The notes below the pieces were generated by a model. The model was not told the origin of the DNA. It saw nothing but the letters and a program-made list of their open reading frames with translations, and did not search any database. From assembly GCF_043290135.1 (NCBI RefSeq), contig NW_027464589.1, forward strand, positions 5,275,001 to 5,339,000: a stretch of 64,000 nt of DNA. Reading direction: 5' to 3'. Of this stretch, positions 24,601 to 33,926 are shown piece by piece (position 1 is the stretch's first letter; the number at the start of each line of letters is the position of its first letter). The translations under genes were made by a program, and so were the position numbers. This stretch comes from Rhipicephalus microplus (lineage: Eukaryota > Arthropoda > Arachnida > Ixodida > Ixodidae).

Positions 24601-25312
24601 GCTCGAATGGTCGTCCATGTACCATAACTAGACAAGCCTTTGATGTTAAGGTAGATTGGAATGTGATCACTTCCTCGTGTCTCAACATCTGGAACCCACT
24701 TGACGTATCTCGCGAGGGAGTTGGAGACAAAGGCAAGGTCGAGGGAGCTGCCGTATGTCACCCCTCGAAGAAAAGTGGGGCTGCCGTCGTTCAGGAGAGT
24801 AAGGCCATAGTTGTAGGCGATGTTTGCTAACCTGCGTCCTCTTGCATTTGTCCGCGTACTTCCCCAAGCGTGATTGTGCGCATTGAAATCACCTATGATG
24901 ACCCATGGTGCAGGACACACTCTCAAAATATCCGCTAATCTCCTGGAATTGAGATTATTCGACGGCGATATGTAAACGCCTATAACAGTAAACATGAGTT
25001 TTTTTCCACAGTGATGCAGACATACTGATTGTCATCGTGACATGCAATTGGTTGCACAACATACGTCAGTTCACGACCAACCAAGACCATGATTTTGCTG
25101 CACGCACCGTTCGTTGAAGACATGACAGCTTCGTACCCCGACAGTCTTACTGGTTTCAACCAATTGGGTTCACAAATGACGATGATTGGAAACACGTTGG
25201 TAAACACAAACTGACGAAAATATTAAAGGCGTGATTTTAGTCCTCTGGCGTTCCATTGGATGACGGATCCAGCTTTCACTTCTTTACGAAATGATGAGGT
25301 GTGAGTATCCAT
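21650..25312 (-). pseudogene. F1 ORF2: EEP endonuclease, RT, RNase H, CCHC; several frame breaks
   Basis: The start is the ATG at 25310-25312 (MDTHTSSFRKEVKAGS, then VIQWNARGLKSR), 4 nt after the ORF1 TAG. There is an in-frame TAA near 25226 and a frameshift at an A-run near 25000. EEP continues at 24995-24591 (GDFNAHNHAWGS, GSDHIPIYL). The long frame 24512-22209 holds RT (LKQGKSPLELTSYRRIAL, FLDVKGAHDN, VVPQGGVLSPTLF, YADDICVWTS) and the start of RNase H (HVYSDGS, TAAELAALRAAL, IFSDSSAALQ). RNase H continues after a shift at 22359-21688 (GIIGNEHADTAARAA), and the C-terminus (KALLKFLRDTDLNKRL) is at about 21660-21700. In YSDGS tyrosine precedes Ser-Asp rather than the more usual Thr-Asp. F2 reads YTDGS. 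Confidence 0.92.
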
Positions 25313-25316
25313 CTTC

Positions 25317-26311
25317 CTAGTTGAGAGATTCAAGCACTGGGCTTAAGGCGTCCAATCGTCCAAGTGCGCTTTGAGCAGATGGTGTCTTCATGTCAACTAA
25401 TATTGCTCGTGTGGCTTCTATGAGGGAACGCAGTACCGAGATCACTTGACGATTAGTTTTTGGCAAATCTTCCATGGCTGGAGACGGCTCTGGTGTGGCA
25501 ACAACCTGCAGAGGTTCCTTGGCAGAAGAGCGCGCCGGGAGCGTGGACCATTCCTCCAGAGAAGGAGGCATCTCTGTTTCTTTCGTAAAAGTGGTGGACA
25601 CTTTCGCGGCGCTACTAGATGGAACCACTAAAGAGTGGGAAGTAGCGTCTCGAGAATGTGCCTTCTTTGAAGACTTTCGATGATGCCGACGTCGACGCCG
25701 ACGCCGGACTACTTCGGCTGCCTCCCTGTGTGTCGAGTTGTCTCGAGCCATTTGTCTGAGAACCGCGTGCTCCTTTTGGATTCGAGGACAGTCTTTCGGC
25801 GAGACAGCATGAGGACCGCTGCATTTGGCGCACTTCAGAGTAGTCGCCCGACAGGCGTCTTCAGCATGAGTTTCAGTGCAGCAGGAACACAGTCGTAAGT
25901 TGGGGCATACGCCCTTGACGTGTCCTAGCCTGAAGCACTGATGACATTGAAGTGGCTTTTGGATGAATGGTCGAACAGGATGTCAGAAATGTCCAACTTT
26001 AAAGTGGGGCGTTATGCAATCTCCCTTAAAAAACACTTTTACGCAGCGCGTATTTCCAAGGCGCCACAATTGCGTAATGACAGTTCCCTCGTTTGCAGGC
26101 TTGATGAGGGTAGACAAGTCAGCATTAGGAATGGCAATGTCGATGTCATAAATTACACCGGCAATTGATTTATCATCCATTGGATTAAAGGGGCGCATTT
26201 TAATGCCGCCTAGCTCAGTCATTTGCTGGAGCTGTCCTGGCGCACTCGCATCGTGCACGTCTATGGCGAAAATGTTCTTCCATGGGTTTACTCGTACGTC
26301 CTTAATTTGGT
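25317..26311 (-). pseudogene. F1 ORF1: gag-like protein with zinc knuckles, one in-frame stop, N-terminus missing
   Basis: A single frame runs from the 5' junction to TAG 25317-25319, broken only by TGA 25983-25985. Upstream of it is the gag core (IKDVRVNPWKNIFAIDVHDA ... IYDIDIAIPNADLSTLIKPA ... GNTRCVKVFFKGDCITPHF). Downstream are three Cys-rich knuckles (CHQCFRLGHVKGVC, CSCCTETHAEDAC, CAKCSGPHAVSPKDC), an arginine/histidine run (RRRRRRRHHRKSSKK) and the conserved C-terminus ALGRLDALSPVLESLN. Homologous segments occur in element D (53649-55019) and at the ORF1 tail of E2. Confidence 0.87.
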
Positions 26312-29300
26312 ACTTGGTGTGTTCACTAGATGCACCCACGTACGTACGCATGGGCGGGCAGACAGACAGACTAGCAGATGGACGGACGCGTAAAGCGTGT
26401 ATGTGCCACAGGGTCTGCGAGGTGGCGGTACTTGGAATGTTCACTAGATGGCCACACGGATGGACGCACAGACAGACTAAAAGACCGACCGACTGATTGA
26501 CGGACGCGTAAAGCGGGTATGTGCCACAGGGTATGTGAGATGCGAGATAGCGGTATTGGAGTGTTCACAAGGTGGACGCAAGGACGGACGTATTGACGTA
26601 CAGAAAGACAGACCAGGAGACGAACGGATGGACAGACGGACGCGTATAGCGGCTATGTGCCACAGGGTATACGAGGAGGCGGTACTTGAAGTGTTCACTA
26701 GATGGGCACAAAAATGGACGCACAGAGAGACTAGCAGACGGATGGACATATATACAGACGCTTAAAGCGTGTATGCGCCACAGGTTATGTGAAATGGTGC
26801 TACTTGGAGTATACTCTAGATGGACGCACGAATGGATGCATGGTCGGACGGACAGACAGACTAGCAGACGGATAGATGGATAGATGGATGCGTAATGCGG
26901 GGATGTGCAACAGGGTATGCGAGATGCGAGTCGATGGTACTAGGAGTGTTCACTAGATGGACTCACGGACAGATGGACAGACAGAGTAGCAGACGGATGG
27001 ATGGATAGACGGACGCGTTAAGCGTGTATGTGCCACAGGGTATGCGAGATAGTGGTACTCGGAGTGTACACTAGATGGAAGCACGGACGGATGCATGGCA
27101 GGTTAGACAGACAGACTAGCAAACTGACAGACAGATAGACGGACGCGTAAAGGGCGTATTTGTCACAGGGTATGTGAGATGGCGGCAGTTAGAGCGTTCA
27201 CTATCTGGACGCACGGACGGACGCTTGGACGGACTGTCAGACATAGCAGACAGATGGACGGATAGATAGACGCGTATTGCGGGCATGTGCCACAGGGTAT
27301 GCGAGAGGCGAGATGGCGGTACTTGGAGTGTTTACTAAATGGCTGCACAGATGCACGGATCGACAGACAGACTAGCAAATGTACGGACAGATAGACGAAC
27401 GCGTAAAGCGGGTATGTGGCACAGGTTATTCGAGATGGCAGTAGATGAAGTGTTCACTAGTTGGACGCACGGACAGCCTAGGAGGCGGACGGATGGATAG
27501 ATGGATGCATAAAGTGGATAAGTGCCATCGGGTATGTGAGATGGTGGTACTTGGAGTGATCACTAGATGGACGCATGTATTGATGCATGGAGGGACAGGC
27601 AGACACTCTAGCAGATGGACGGATGAATGGATGGACGCGTAAAGCAAGTATGTGCCACAGGGGATGCGAGATTCGAGATGCCAATACTATGAGTGTTGAC
27701 TAGATGGACGCACGGACGAACGCATGCAACGACGGACCGACAGACAAGTAGACGGACGGACGGATAGACGGACACGTAAAGCATGTATGTGCAACAAGTT
27801 ATGCGAGATGCGAGATGACAGCACTAGGAGTGTTCACTAGATCGACGCATGGACGGACGCATGGATGGACGCACAGACAAACTAGCAGACGGACAGACAG
27901 ACAGACGGATGCGCAAAGTGGTTATAAGCAACAGGGTGTGCGAGATGTGAGATGGTGGTACTTAAAGTGTTCACTAGATGGACGCACGGACGGACGCATG
28001 AACGGACACATAGACGGACGGACAGACAGACTAGCAGATAGACGGACGGATAGCTGGATGCGTCAAGCGGGTATATGCCACAGGGCATGCGAGATGCGAG
28101 ATGGCCGTACTTGGAGTGCTCACTAGGTGAACGCATGCACGGACACATAGACGGACGGAAAGAGAGACTAGCAGGCGGACGGATGTACAGCCGGATGCGT
28201 GAAGCGGGTATTACCACATGGTATGCGAGAAACGAGATGGCGGTATTAAAGAGTTCACTGGATGGACGCACGAACGAAAGCATGGACGGATGCACACACA
28301 AACTAGCAGATGGACGGAGAGATAGACGGACACGTGAAGCGTGTATGTGCCACAAGTTATGCGAAATGCGAGATGGCGGTTTTTGGAGTGTTCACTAGAT
28401 GAACGCACGGACGAAATCGTGGACGGACGGAGAGAATGACTAGCAGACGGAAAGATGGATAGATGGATACGTAAAGCGGATATGTGCTACAGTGTATGCG
28501 AGATGGCGGCACTCAAAGTGTTCACTAGATGGACGCATGTATGGACTAATCGGCGGACAGACAGACCTAGCTGACGGATGGACGGATAGTTGAACGCATA
28601 AAGCGGGTATGTGCCGCAAGGTATGCGAGATGCGAGATGGTGGTACTTGGAGTGTTCACAAGATGGACGCACGGACTAACGCATGAACGAACAGAGAGGA
28701 TATATGACTGACAGATGGTTAGACGAACGCGTAAAGCATGTATGTGCCATAGGGTATGTGAGATGCGAGATGGCAGTACTTGTAGTGTTCACTAGATGAA
28801 CGTGCGGACGAAAGCATGGACGGACGGAGAGACGGACTAGCAGACGGACAGATGGATCGATGGACACAAAAAGCGGATATGTGCCACAGGGTATGGGAGA
28901 TGGCGGCACTTAAAGTGTTCACTAGAAGTACGCACGGACGGAAACATGCACGGACGGATGGATAGAGGGCTGCTTAAAGTGGATATGTGCCACAGGGTGT
29001 GCGACATGGTACTTTGAGTGTTCAATATATAGACGCACGGACGGACGCATGGACAGAAGAAAAAAAATCTAGCACACGCACGTACGGACAGAAGGATACG
29101 TAAAGTGGGTATATGCCACAGGGGACTGGAGATACGAAATTGTGGTACTTTGAGTGTTAACTTGATGGATGCATGGATGGACGCATGGATGGACGCATGG
29201 ATGGACAAACAAGCAGGCTAGCAGACGGACGCGTAAAGCGGGTATGTGTCACAGGGTATGCGAGATGCAATATGGCTTTACTAAGAGGGTTCACTAGGAG

Positions 29301-30578
29301 GACGCACGGTCGGACGCATGGATGGAAGGAAAGACAGAATAGCAGACGGACGGACGGATAAGCGGACAGTAAAGCGTGTATGTGCCACAGGGTATGCTAG
29401 ATGCGAGATGCCGCTACTTGGAGAGTTCACTATAAGGACGCACGGACGAACGCATGGACCTATGTACAGACAGACTAGCAGATGGACGGACGGATAGACG
29501 GACGCGTAATGCGGGTATGTGCCACAAGTATGTGAGATGCGAGATGTCAATACTTGAAGTGTTCACTAGATGCACGCACGGACGAAAAGATGGATGGCCA
29601 GACAGACTAGCAGAGGGACAGACGAATAGGCGGACGCGTAATGTGGGTATGTGCCTATGGTATGCGAGATGCGAGATGGCGGTCCTTGGAGTGTTCACTA
29701 GATGGACAAACGGGCGAAAGCGTGGACGGAGGGAAAGACAGGCTAGCAGACGGACGTATGGATAGACGGACGCGTAAAGCGGGTATATGCCACAGGGAAT
29801 GCGAGATGACGGTACTTGGAATGTTCACTAGATTGACGCATGGACGGACGTACGGACGGACGGACAGACGAACTAGCAGAAGGACGGAAGGATAGACTTA
29901 CGCGTAAAGCGGGTATGTGCCACGAGGTATGCGGAATGCGAGATGGTGGTACTTGGAGTGTTCACAAGATCGACGCACGAACGGACGCATTGACGAACAG
30001 AGAGAATAGATGACGGACAGATGGTGAGGCGAACGCGTAAAGCATGTATGTGCCACAGGGTATGCGAGATGCGAAATGGTGGTACTTGGAGTGTTCACCA
30101 GACGGACGCACAGACGAAGGCATGGACGGACGGACAGACAGACTAGAAGAAGAACGGACGGTTTGACGGACGCGTAAAGTGGGTATGTTCCACAGGGTAT
30201 GCGAAATGGCGGTACTTGGAGTGTTCACTAGATGGACGCACGAACGAATGCATGGACGGGCGGACAAAAGACTAGCAGACGGATAGACGGATGCGTAAAG
30301 CGGGTAAGTGCCACAGGGTATGCGAGATGCGAGATGGTGGTAATTGGAGGGCCCTCTAGATGGACGCATGGACGGACAGACAGACAGACTAGCAGAGGGA
30401 AAGAGCGATAGACGGCTCGTAAAGCGACTATGTACTACATGGTATGTGACAGGCTAGATGGTGGTGCTTGGATTGTTCAATACCTGGACGCACGGACGGA
30501 CGCAAGGACAGACCGAGAGACATAGCAGACGGATGGACGGATAAATGGAGGCGTATTGCGTGTATGTGCTACAGGGTA
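26312..30578 (+). repeat. Satellite array block S5
   Basis: About 34 monomers in the common orientation. Near 29165-29205 the variable half is a homogeneous run of the 12-mer gatggacgcatg. The block is interrupted only at its end by the Penelope-like element, whose target is the satellite core tgctacagggta at 30567-30578. No gene is supported here. Confidence 0.94.
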
Positions 30579-30606
30579 GGGTCGAGAGCTGGGCTAGTTG
30601 GTGAGA

Positions 30607-30693
30607 CATCATTTAACCATATGGTATAGTAGCGCAATTTTCACGGGGACGAAGAGGACAAGAACACACGACACTCGCTACACTCGCAACTAA
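30607..30693 (+). repeat. Left 87-bp terminal inverted repeat of the Penelope-like element
   Basis: It begins catcatttaaccatatgg and ends cactcgcaactaa. Its reverse complement is 32716-32802, with a single difference in 87 positions (ggtatagt here, ggtgtagt there). Confidence 0.97.
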
Positions 30694-30874
30694 AAACAAC
30701 ATCACGTAAGGAATTTAGTGAACTTTGGTGTAGAAAACAGCTTGAGTTTTCTTACGTCAGATAAGGAAGGTTGTTTGGTTGTCATACCGGAAGGTCTCTT
30801 TCAAGATAAGGCGTTGGCAGCCGTAGAAAAAAAATTTTGGCCGTGTAGATGTAAAGGCAAACAAGGTTAAGCAA
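30694..30874 (+). pseudogene. Frameshifted N-terminal part of the Penelope-like ORF
   Basis: This stretch reads openly as VNFGVENSLSFLTSDKEGCL, then VVIPEGLFQDKALAAVEKKF, which resembles the start of Penelope proteins. It is out of frame with the main ORF by one base. The shift falls in the A8T4 run at about 30827-30838. After it the main frame continues RVDVKANKVKQ into the ATG at 30875. The annotated 30875 start is therefore probably internal, and the original protein began further upstream, possibly inside the terminal repeat. Confidence 0.75.
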
Positions 30875-32443
30875 ATGGCTCTCACTTTACTAGAGAACAG
30901 TAAATTGGAACGGCTTGCATCAGCAGTAAAAAGCGCAGGTAGCTTACATCTTGAGTTGTTTTTTGCGGCAAAGACTCATAAAATTGATGTTCCATTCAGA
31001 GCCATGGTATCCGAAAGGGACTCGTGGCAACTATGCTTGTCTTCGTATCTTCAGTGTCACCTTAAGACTTTGAATGTATCGGATCCTTTCAGTCTGCCAA
31101 ACTCTGAGGCGTTAGTTTCGTATTTAAGCACACATAACCCAGGAAAATGCTATTTCTTCAGCGTAGACATACAAGATATGTATTACAACATCCCGCATGG
31201 TCCGCTATTGTCAAGTGTAAAGCAATGTATAACAGAAGAAAACGATGAGTTAGAGTTTGTGAATAAGTGTGGTGTATCGGTGGATGCCTTTCTTGAATTG
31301 TTAACCTTTTACCTTAGGTCGACATTTGTTATGTGGAACAAGGCTATGTACCGACAAAAATCCGGTATCACAATAGGCTCGAAAGTAGCCCTGGTTTTAA
31401 GCACAATTTATTTAGCAAATATGGACAAGGCAATAGATTTAAACCTTAAAGGGCTTGCACTCAAAGTGTTTTGGTTTGTAGATGACTTTTTGGTTTTTAT
31501 TGAATCGGATGGTCGGGATAAAATGGTCGCAGAGGTTTTGAAAGTATTCAAGAAAAATAGTAGTGGGCTTGAATTTACTCATGAATTACCAGTCAATCAC
31601 AAACTGCAGTTTTTGGATATTGAGTTAGATGCCACAGCAGAACATGTATGCTGGTCATACAATCCGCGAACGGAAAAACCCTTACTTAGCTACCGATCGG
31701 CACATTCTAAAGTTGTAAAGAGTGGCATAGCCTTTTTATGTTCGAGAGCAGCCTTAACAAAGTCATGTCCAGAAAAGATTAGCGACAGCTTCAACCAACA
31801 AATTATCAGGCTAAAAAATGCTGGGTACGAAAAACACGTGTTGTGTAGATCGGCTAACAAGCTGATTAGTCACGTACGCAACAACTTTCATAAAAAAATG
31901 ACAAGTAATGAAAAGAGGAAGAACATAGTGTCAGTTCCATATGCGCACAAGATTGCCCATAACTTAAAAAACGTAGGTAATCGCTATGGCCTAGAACTAG
32001 TTTTTTCGGCACCCAACAAGCTTAGTAAAATATGTTCCAAACTAGACCGTAAAGTTTCCATAGCAGTAAACACTAATGCTGGTAGTTGTACGGTAAATCA
32101 CACAACAAAGTTTGTTAAGTGTAGCCTATCAGTCGTGTATTGCTTGCCGCTAACGTGTGGAAAGGTATACATCGGCCAGACGGGTCGATGTTTGAACACC
32201 CGACTTTTAGAACACAAGCGATCATTAAGAACTGACATTCATTCTCACATAAAGAGACACTGTTCCCAGTGTGGCTGCTCACCACTGTTCAGTGACACAA
32301 CCGTAGTCTTCCGTCATGGAAACCAACTAACCAGAGAAATTGTCGAAGCCTTCCACATTAAAAAAAGAAAAGGAGGATGCGTTAGTCAGTCATCGGTTTC
32401 GTTAAGTGACCGAGAAGCCAGCTACCTCGAAGGACTTCATTGA
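30875..32443 (+). CDS. Penelope-like reverse transcriptase with C-terminal GIY-YIG endonuclease (probably degenerate)
   Basis: The 522-residue open frame encodes a telomerase-like reverse transcriptase. It shows SVDIQDMYYNIPHGPL (about 96-111), SGITIGSK (163-170) and FVDDFLVF (201-208) as the catalytic motif, where a Tyr-Val-Asp-Asp is usual. A C-terminal GIY-YIG endonuclease starts at about residue 430 (KVYIGQTGRCLNTRLLEHKR) with TREIVEAFHI downstream. GIY-YIG plus RT is diagnostic for Penelope-like elements. The enzyme nicks DNA and copies the element RNA at the nick. The motif after GITIGSK reads VALVLSTIYLA, and the expected proline is missing. With the upstream frameshift this points to an inactive copy even though this frame is open. 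Confidence 0.9.
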   Translation: MALTLLENSKLERLASAVKSAGSLHLELFFAAKTHKIDVPFRAMVSERDSWQLCLSSYLQCHLKTLNVSDPFSLPNSEALVSYLSTHNPGKCYFFSVDIQDMYYNIPHGPLLSSVKQCITEENDELEFVNKCGVSVDAFLELLTFYLRSTFVMWNKAMYRQKSGITIGSKVALVLSTIYLANMDKAIDLNLKGLALKVFWFVDDFLVFIESDGRDKMVAEVLKVFKKNSSGLEFTHELPVNHKLQFLDIELDATAEHVCWSYNPRTEKPLLSYRSAHSKVVKSGIAFLCSRAALTKSCPEKISDSFNQQIIRLKNAGYEKHVLCRSANKLISHVRNNFHKKMTSNEKRKNIVSVPYAHKIAHNLKNVGNRYGLELVFSAPNKLSKICSKLDRKVSIAVNTNAGSCTVNHTTKFVKCSLSVVYCLPLTCGKVYIGQTGRCLNTRLLEHKRSLRTDIHSHIKRHCSQCGCSPLFSDTTVVFRHGNQLTREIVEAFHIKKRKGGCVSQSSVSLSDREASYLEGLH

Positions 32444-32715
32444 GATCAGTGTTTGCATGTGTCATACTCTTCTTTTTGTCGTTTTAAAAATTTTGTTTCA
32501 AACACGTGTGAATTCCCGCAAAATTTTTTGGTTTTTTTATTTGATGTTACCCAGGGCTGTTTTAGTTATGTCATCTTAAGGTGTACGCGTAACTGCCGTG
32601 TACTATCGCTTGAGTCTGCGCATAAGCTTCTGTTGGCAATGATTCAATGTTCGTAGTTCTTTTCTGTGTCGCTAGGGTTATGGGTTATATATGAAGTGCT
32701 GCTTCTGAAATAAAA
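32444..32715 (+). other. Penelope-like element 3' non-coding region
   Basis: T-rich sequence between the ORF stop and the right inverted repeat. It includes aataaa near 32709 just upstream of the repeat, which could serve as a polyadenylation signal (inference). No other structure seen. Confidence 0.6.
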
Positions 32716-32802
32716 TTAGTTGCGAGTGTAGCGAGTGTCGTGTGTTCTTGTCCTCTTCGTCCCCGTGAAAATTGCGCTACTACACCATATGGTTAAATGA
32801 TG
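32716..32802 (-). repeat. Right 87-bp terminal inverted repeat of the Penelope-like element
   Basis: Reverse complement of 30607-30693 with one mismatch. It ends catatggttaaatgatg, directly followed by satellite ctacagggtatgcgag. Confidence 0.97.
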
Positions 32803-32966
32803 CTACAGGGTATGCGAGATGCGAGATGGTGGTACAAGGAGCGTTTACTAAATGGATGCACGGATGGACGGACAGACAGACTATCAGACGGACGAAGGAA
32901 TAGACGTACATGTAAAGCGAGTATGTGCCACAGGTTACGCGAGATTCGAGATAGCAGTACTTGGGG
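32803..32966 (+). repeat. Satellite block S6
   Basis: About 1.3 monomers lie between the Penelope-like element and E2. The final acttgggg (32959-32966) recurs at 37679-37686 and is the E2 target duplication. Confidence 0.92.
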
Positions 32967-33088
32967 AGGAGGAGGAGGAAGAAAGTTTAAGCGGAAAGAC
33001 AGGGAGGTTAGCCAGTTCTTAGACCGGCTGGCTACCCTGTGCTGGGGAAAGGGGTGAGGGGGAATGAAAGATGTTAAAAAGAAATGTT

Positions 33089-33850
33089 TTATTTATTTAT
33101 TTATTCATTTTACCTGCAGCGCCAACAAGGCATTACAGCAGGGGGGTATATGCAAATACATGAATACGATTCATCATATGGGAAAAAAAGAAAAGGAAAA
33201 AGAGAACTGACATGAGAATAAGGGGTACAAATCTGCACAATAGCGCGTCAAATGTACAAGCAGTGCCACAATGAAAAATTTACATGTGCGACAAAAAAGT
33301 GTGAAACAGAGCATCAGATGTACAATTAACAATATTACCTGGTAGTTTATTCCAGGCCTCAATGGAATGGGGAAAGAAAGAACCCTTGTACACATCAGTA
33401 CGGCAATCAATTTCACGAATTTTCCATTCATGGTCGCGTCGCTAAGATACAAAGTGCGGGGTTAGTAAGAAAATTTCAGGATCAAGACCAGTCCTATTGA
33501 AATAAATACGATATAGTAGTTAAAGTTTGTGATGCAACCGTCGTTTACTTAGTGTTTCCCAGCCCAACTCTTATTTAAGTATTGTAATGATAGTGCGAAA
33601 ACTATAATTTTTAGTTACAAATCGGGCGGCGCGGTTCTGGACGCGTTCTAGCAGTGTACATAAATTTTCAAATTGTGGGTCCCACACGGCGCAAGCGTAC
33701 TCCGTAATGGATCCTACGTTGGTGAAATATAAAAGTTCTTTAACTTTTGGAGGAGCATCACTGAAGTTGCGTTTTAGAAAGTTGAGCATGCGGGAAGCAG
33801 AAAAGGACACGTGTTGAATCTGACGTTTCCAGGTTAGGTCAGATGAAAAA
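33089..33850 (-). mobile_element. 5'-truncated CR1-like (or related) non-LTR fragment inside the E2 3' UTR
   Basis: This sequence is absent from the otherwise homologous E1 3' UTR (14150-14165), so it is a later insertion. On the minus strand it starts in RT C-terminal coding sequence and ends in an (AAAT)n-type tail (ttttatttatttatttatt on the plus strand). Flanks aaaaagaaatgtt and aaaaatacgtta may be a diverged target duplication. Confidence 0.82.
33174..33810 (-). pseudogene. RT C-terminal remnant of the CR1-like fragment
   Basis: The minus-strand frame 33810-33571 reads ASRMLNFLKRNFSDAPPKVK ... YACAVWDPQFENLCTLLERV QNRAARFVTKNYSF, the post-RT region typical of CR1/Jockey-type elements (VQNRAARFV motif). 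Remnants of the C-terminus in other frames follow (LGWETLSKRRLHHKL; IEAWNKLPGNIVN). No catalytic domain remains. Confidence 0.8.
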
Positions 33851-33926
33851 TACGTTACGAAGAGAAAGAGAAATTACAAAAAAAAATTTGCGACAGAGGA
33901 AAGGCAACATCAAAGAGTATAAGACA

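Larger units (their letters stand above)
21437..26311 (-). mobile_element. Element F1: RNase-H-bearing non-LTR retrotransposon, 5'-truncated in ORF1
   Basis: Minus-strand ORF1 (26311 to 25317), ORF2 (25312 to about 21660) and a 3' UTR (about 21650-21437) that matches F2 (61092-60892). The 5' junction at about 26311 joins satellite directly to the gag codons IKDVRVNPW, so the ORF1 N-terminus and 5' UTR are missing. Flanking satellite reads tggtgatactcgg on the left and tggtacttgg on the right, a possible but imperfect target duplication. It is related to element D, with the same 4-nt spacing between ORF1 stop and ORF2 ATG. Confidence 0.9.
30579..32802 (+). mobile_element. Penelope-like element with inverted terminal repeats and 12-bp target duplication
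   Basis: The satellite string tgctacagggta occurs at 30567-30578 and again at 32801-32812, so the insertion is precisely bounded. The leftmost 28 nt (ggtcgagagctgggctagtt...) lie outside the inverted repeats as a one-sided extension. Then come the left terminal repeat (30607-30693), an ORF for reverse transcriptase plus GIY-YIG endonuclease, a 3' non-coding region and the right inverted repeat (32716-32802). One-sided extensions and repeats in direct or inverted arrangement are known for Penelope elements. The tg at 32801-32802 is shared between repeat and target, so the right boundary is ambiguous by 2 bp. Confidence 0.93.

Noticed and set aside
25317..26168. Plus-strand ORFs opposite F1 ORF1, possibly a separate host gene
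   Set aside because: The minus strand reads three zinc knuckles and the conserved gag C-terminus in one frame; the plus-strand frames are incidental.
30579..32802. Hammerhead ribozyme in the Penelope-like terminal repeats
   Set aside because: Hammerheads are known in Penelope-like elements, but I could not find the CTGATGA core with matching GAAA and stems in either terminal repeat or in the extension. A covariance-model search would be decisive.
30607..32802. DNA transposon, because of terminal inverted repeats
   Set aside because: The internal ORF is a reverse transcriptase with GIY-YIG, not a transposase, and inverted termini are known for Penelope elements.
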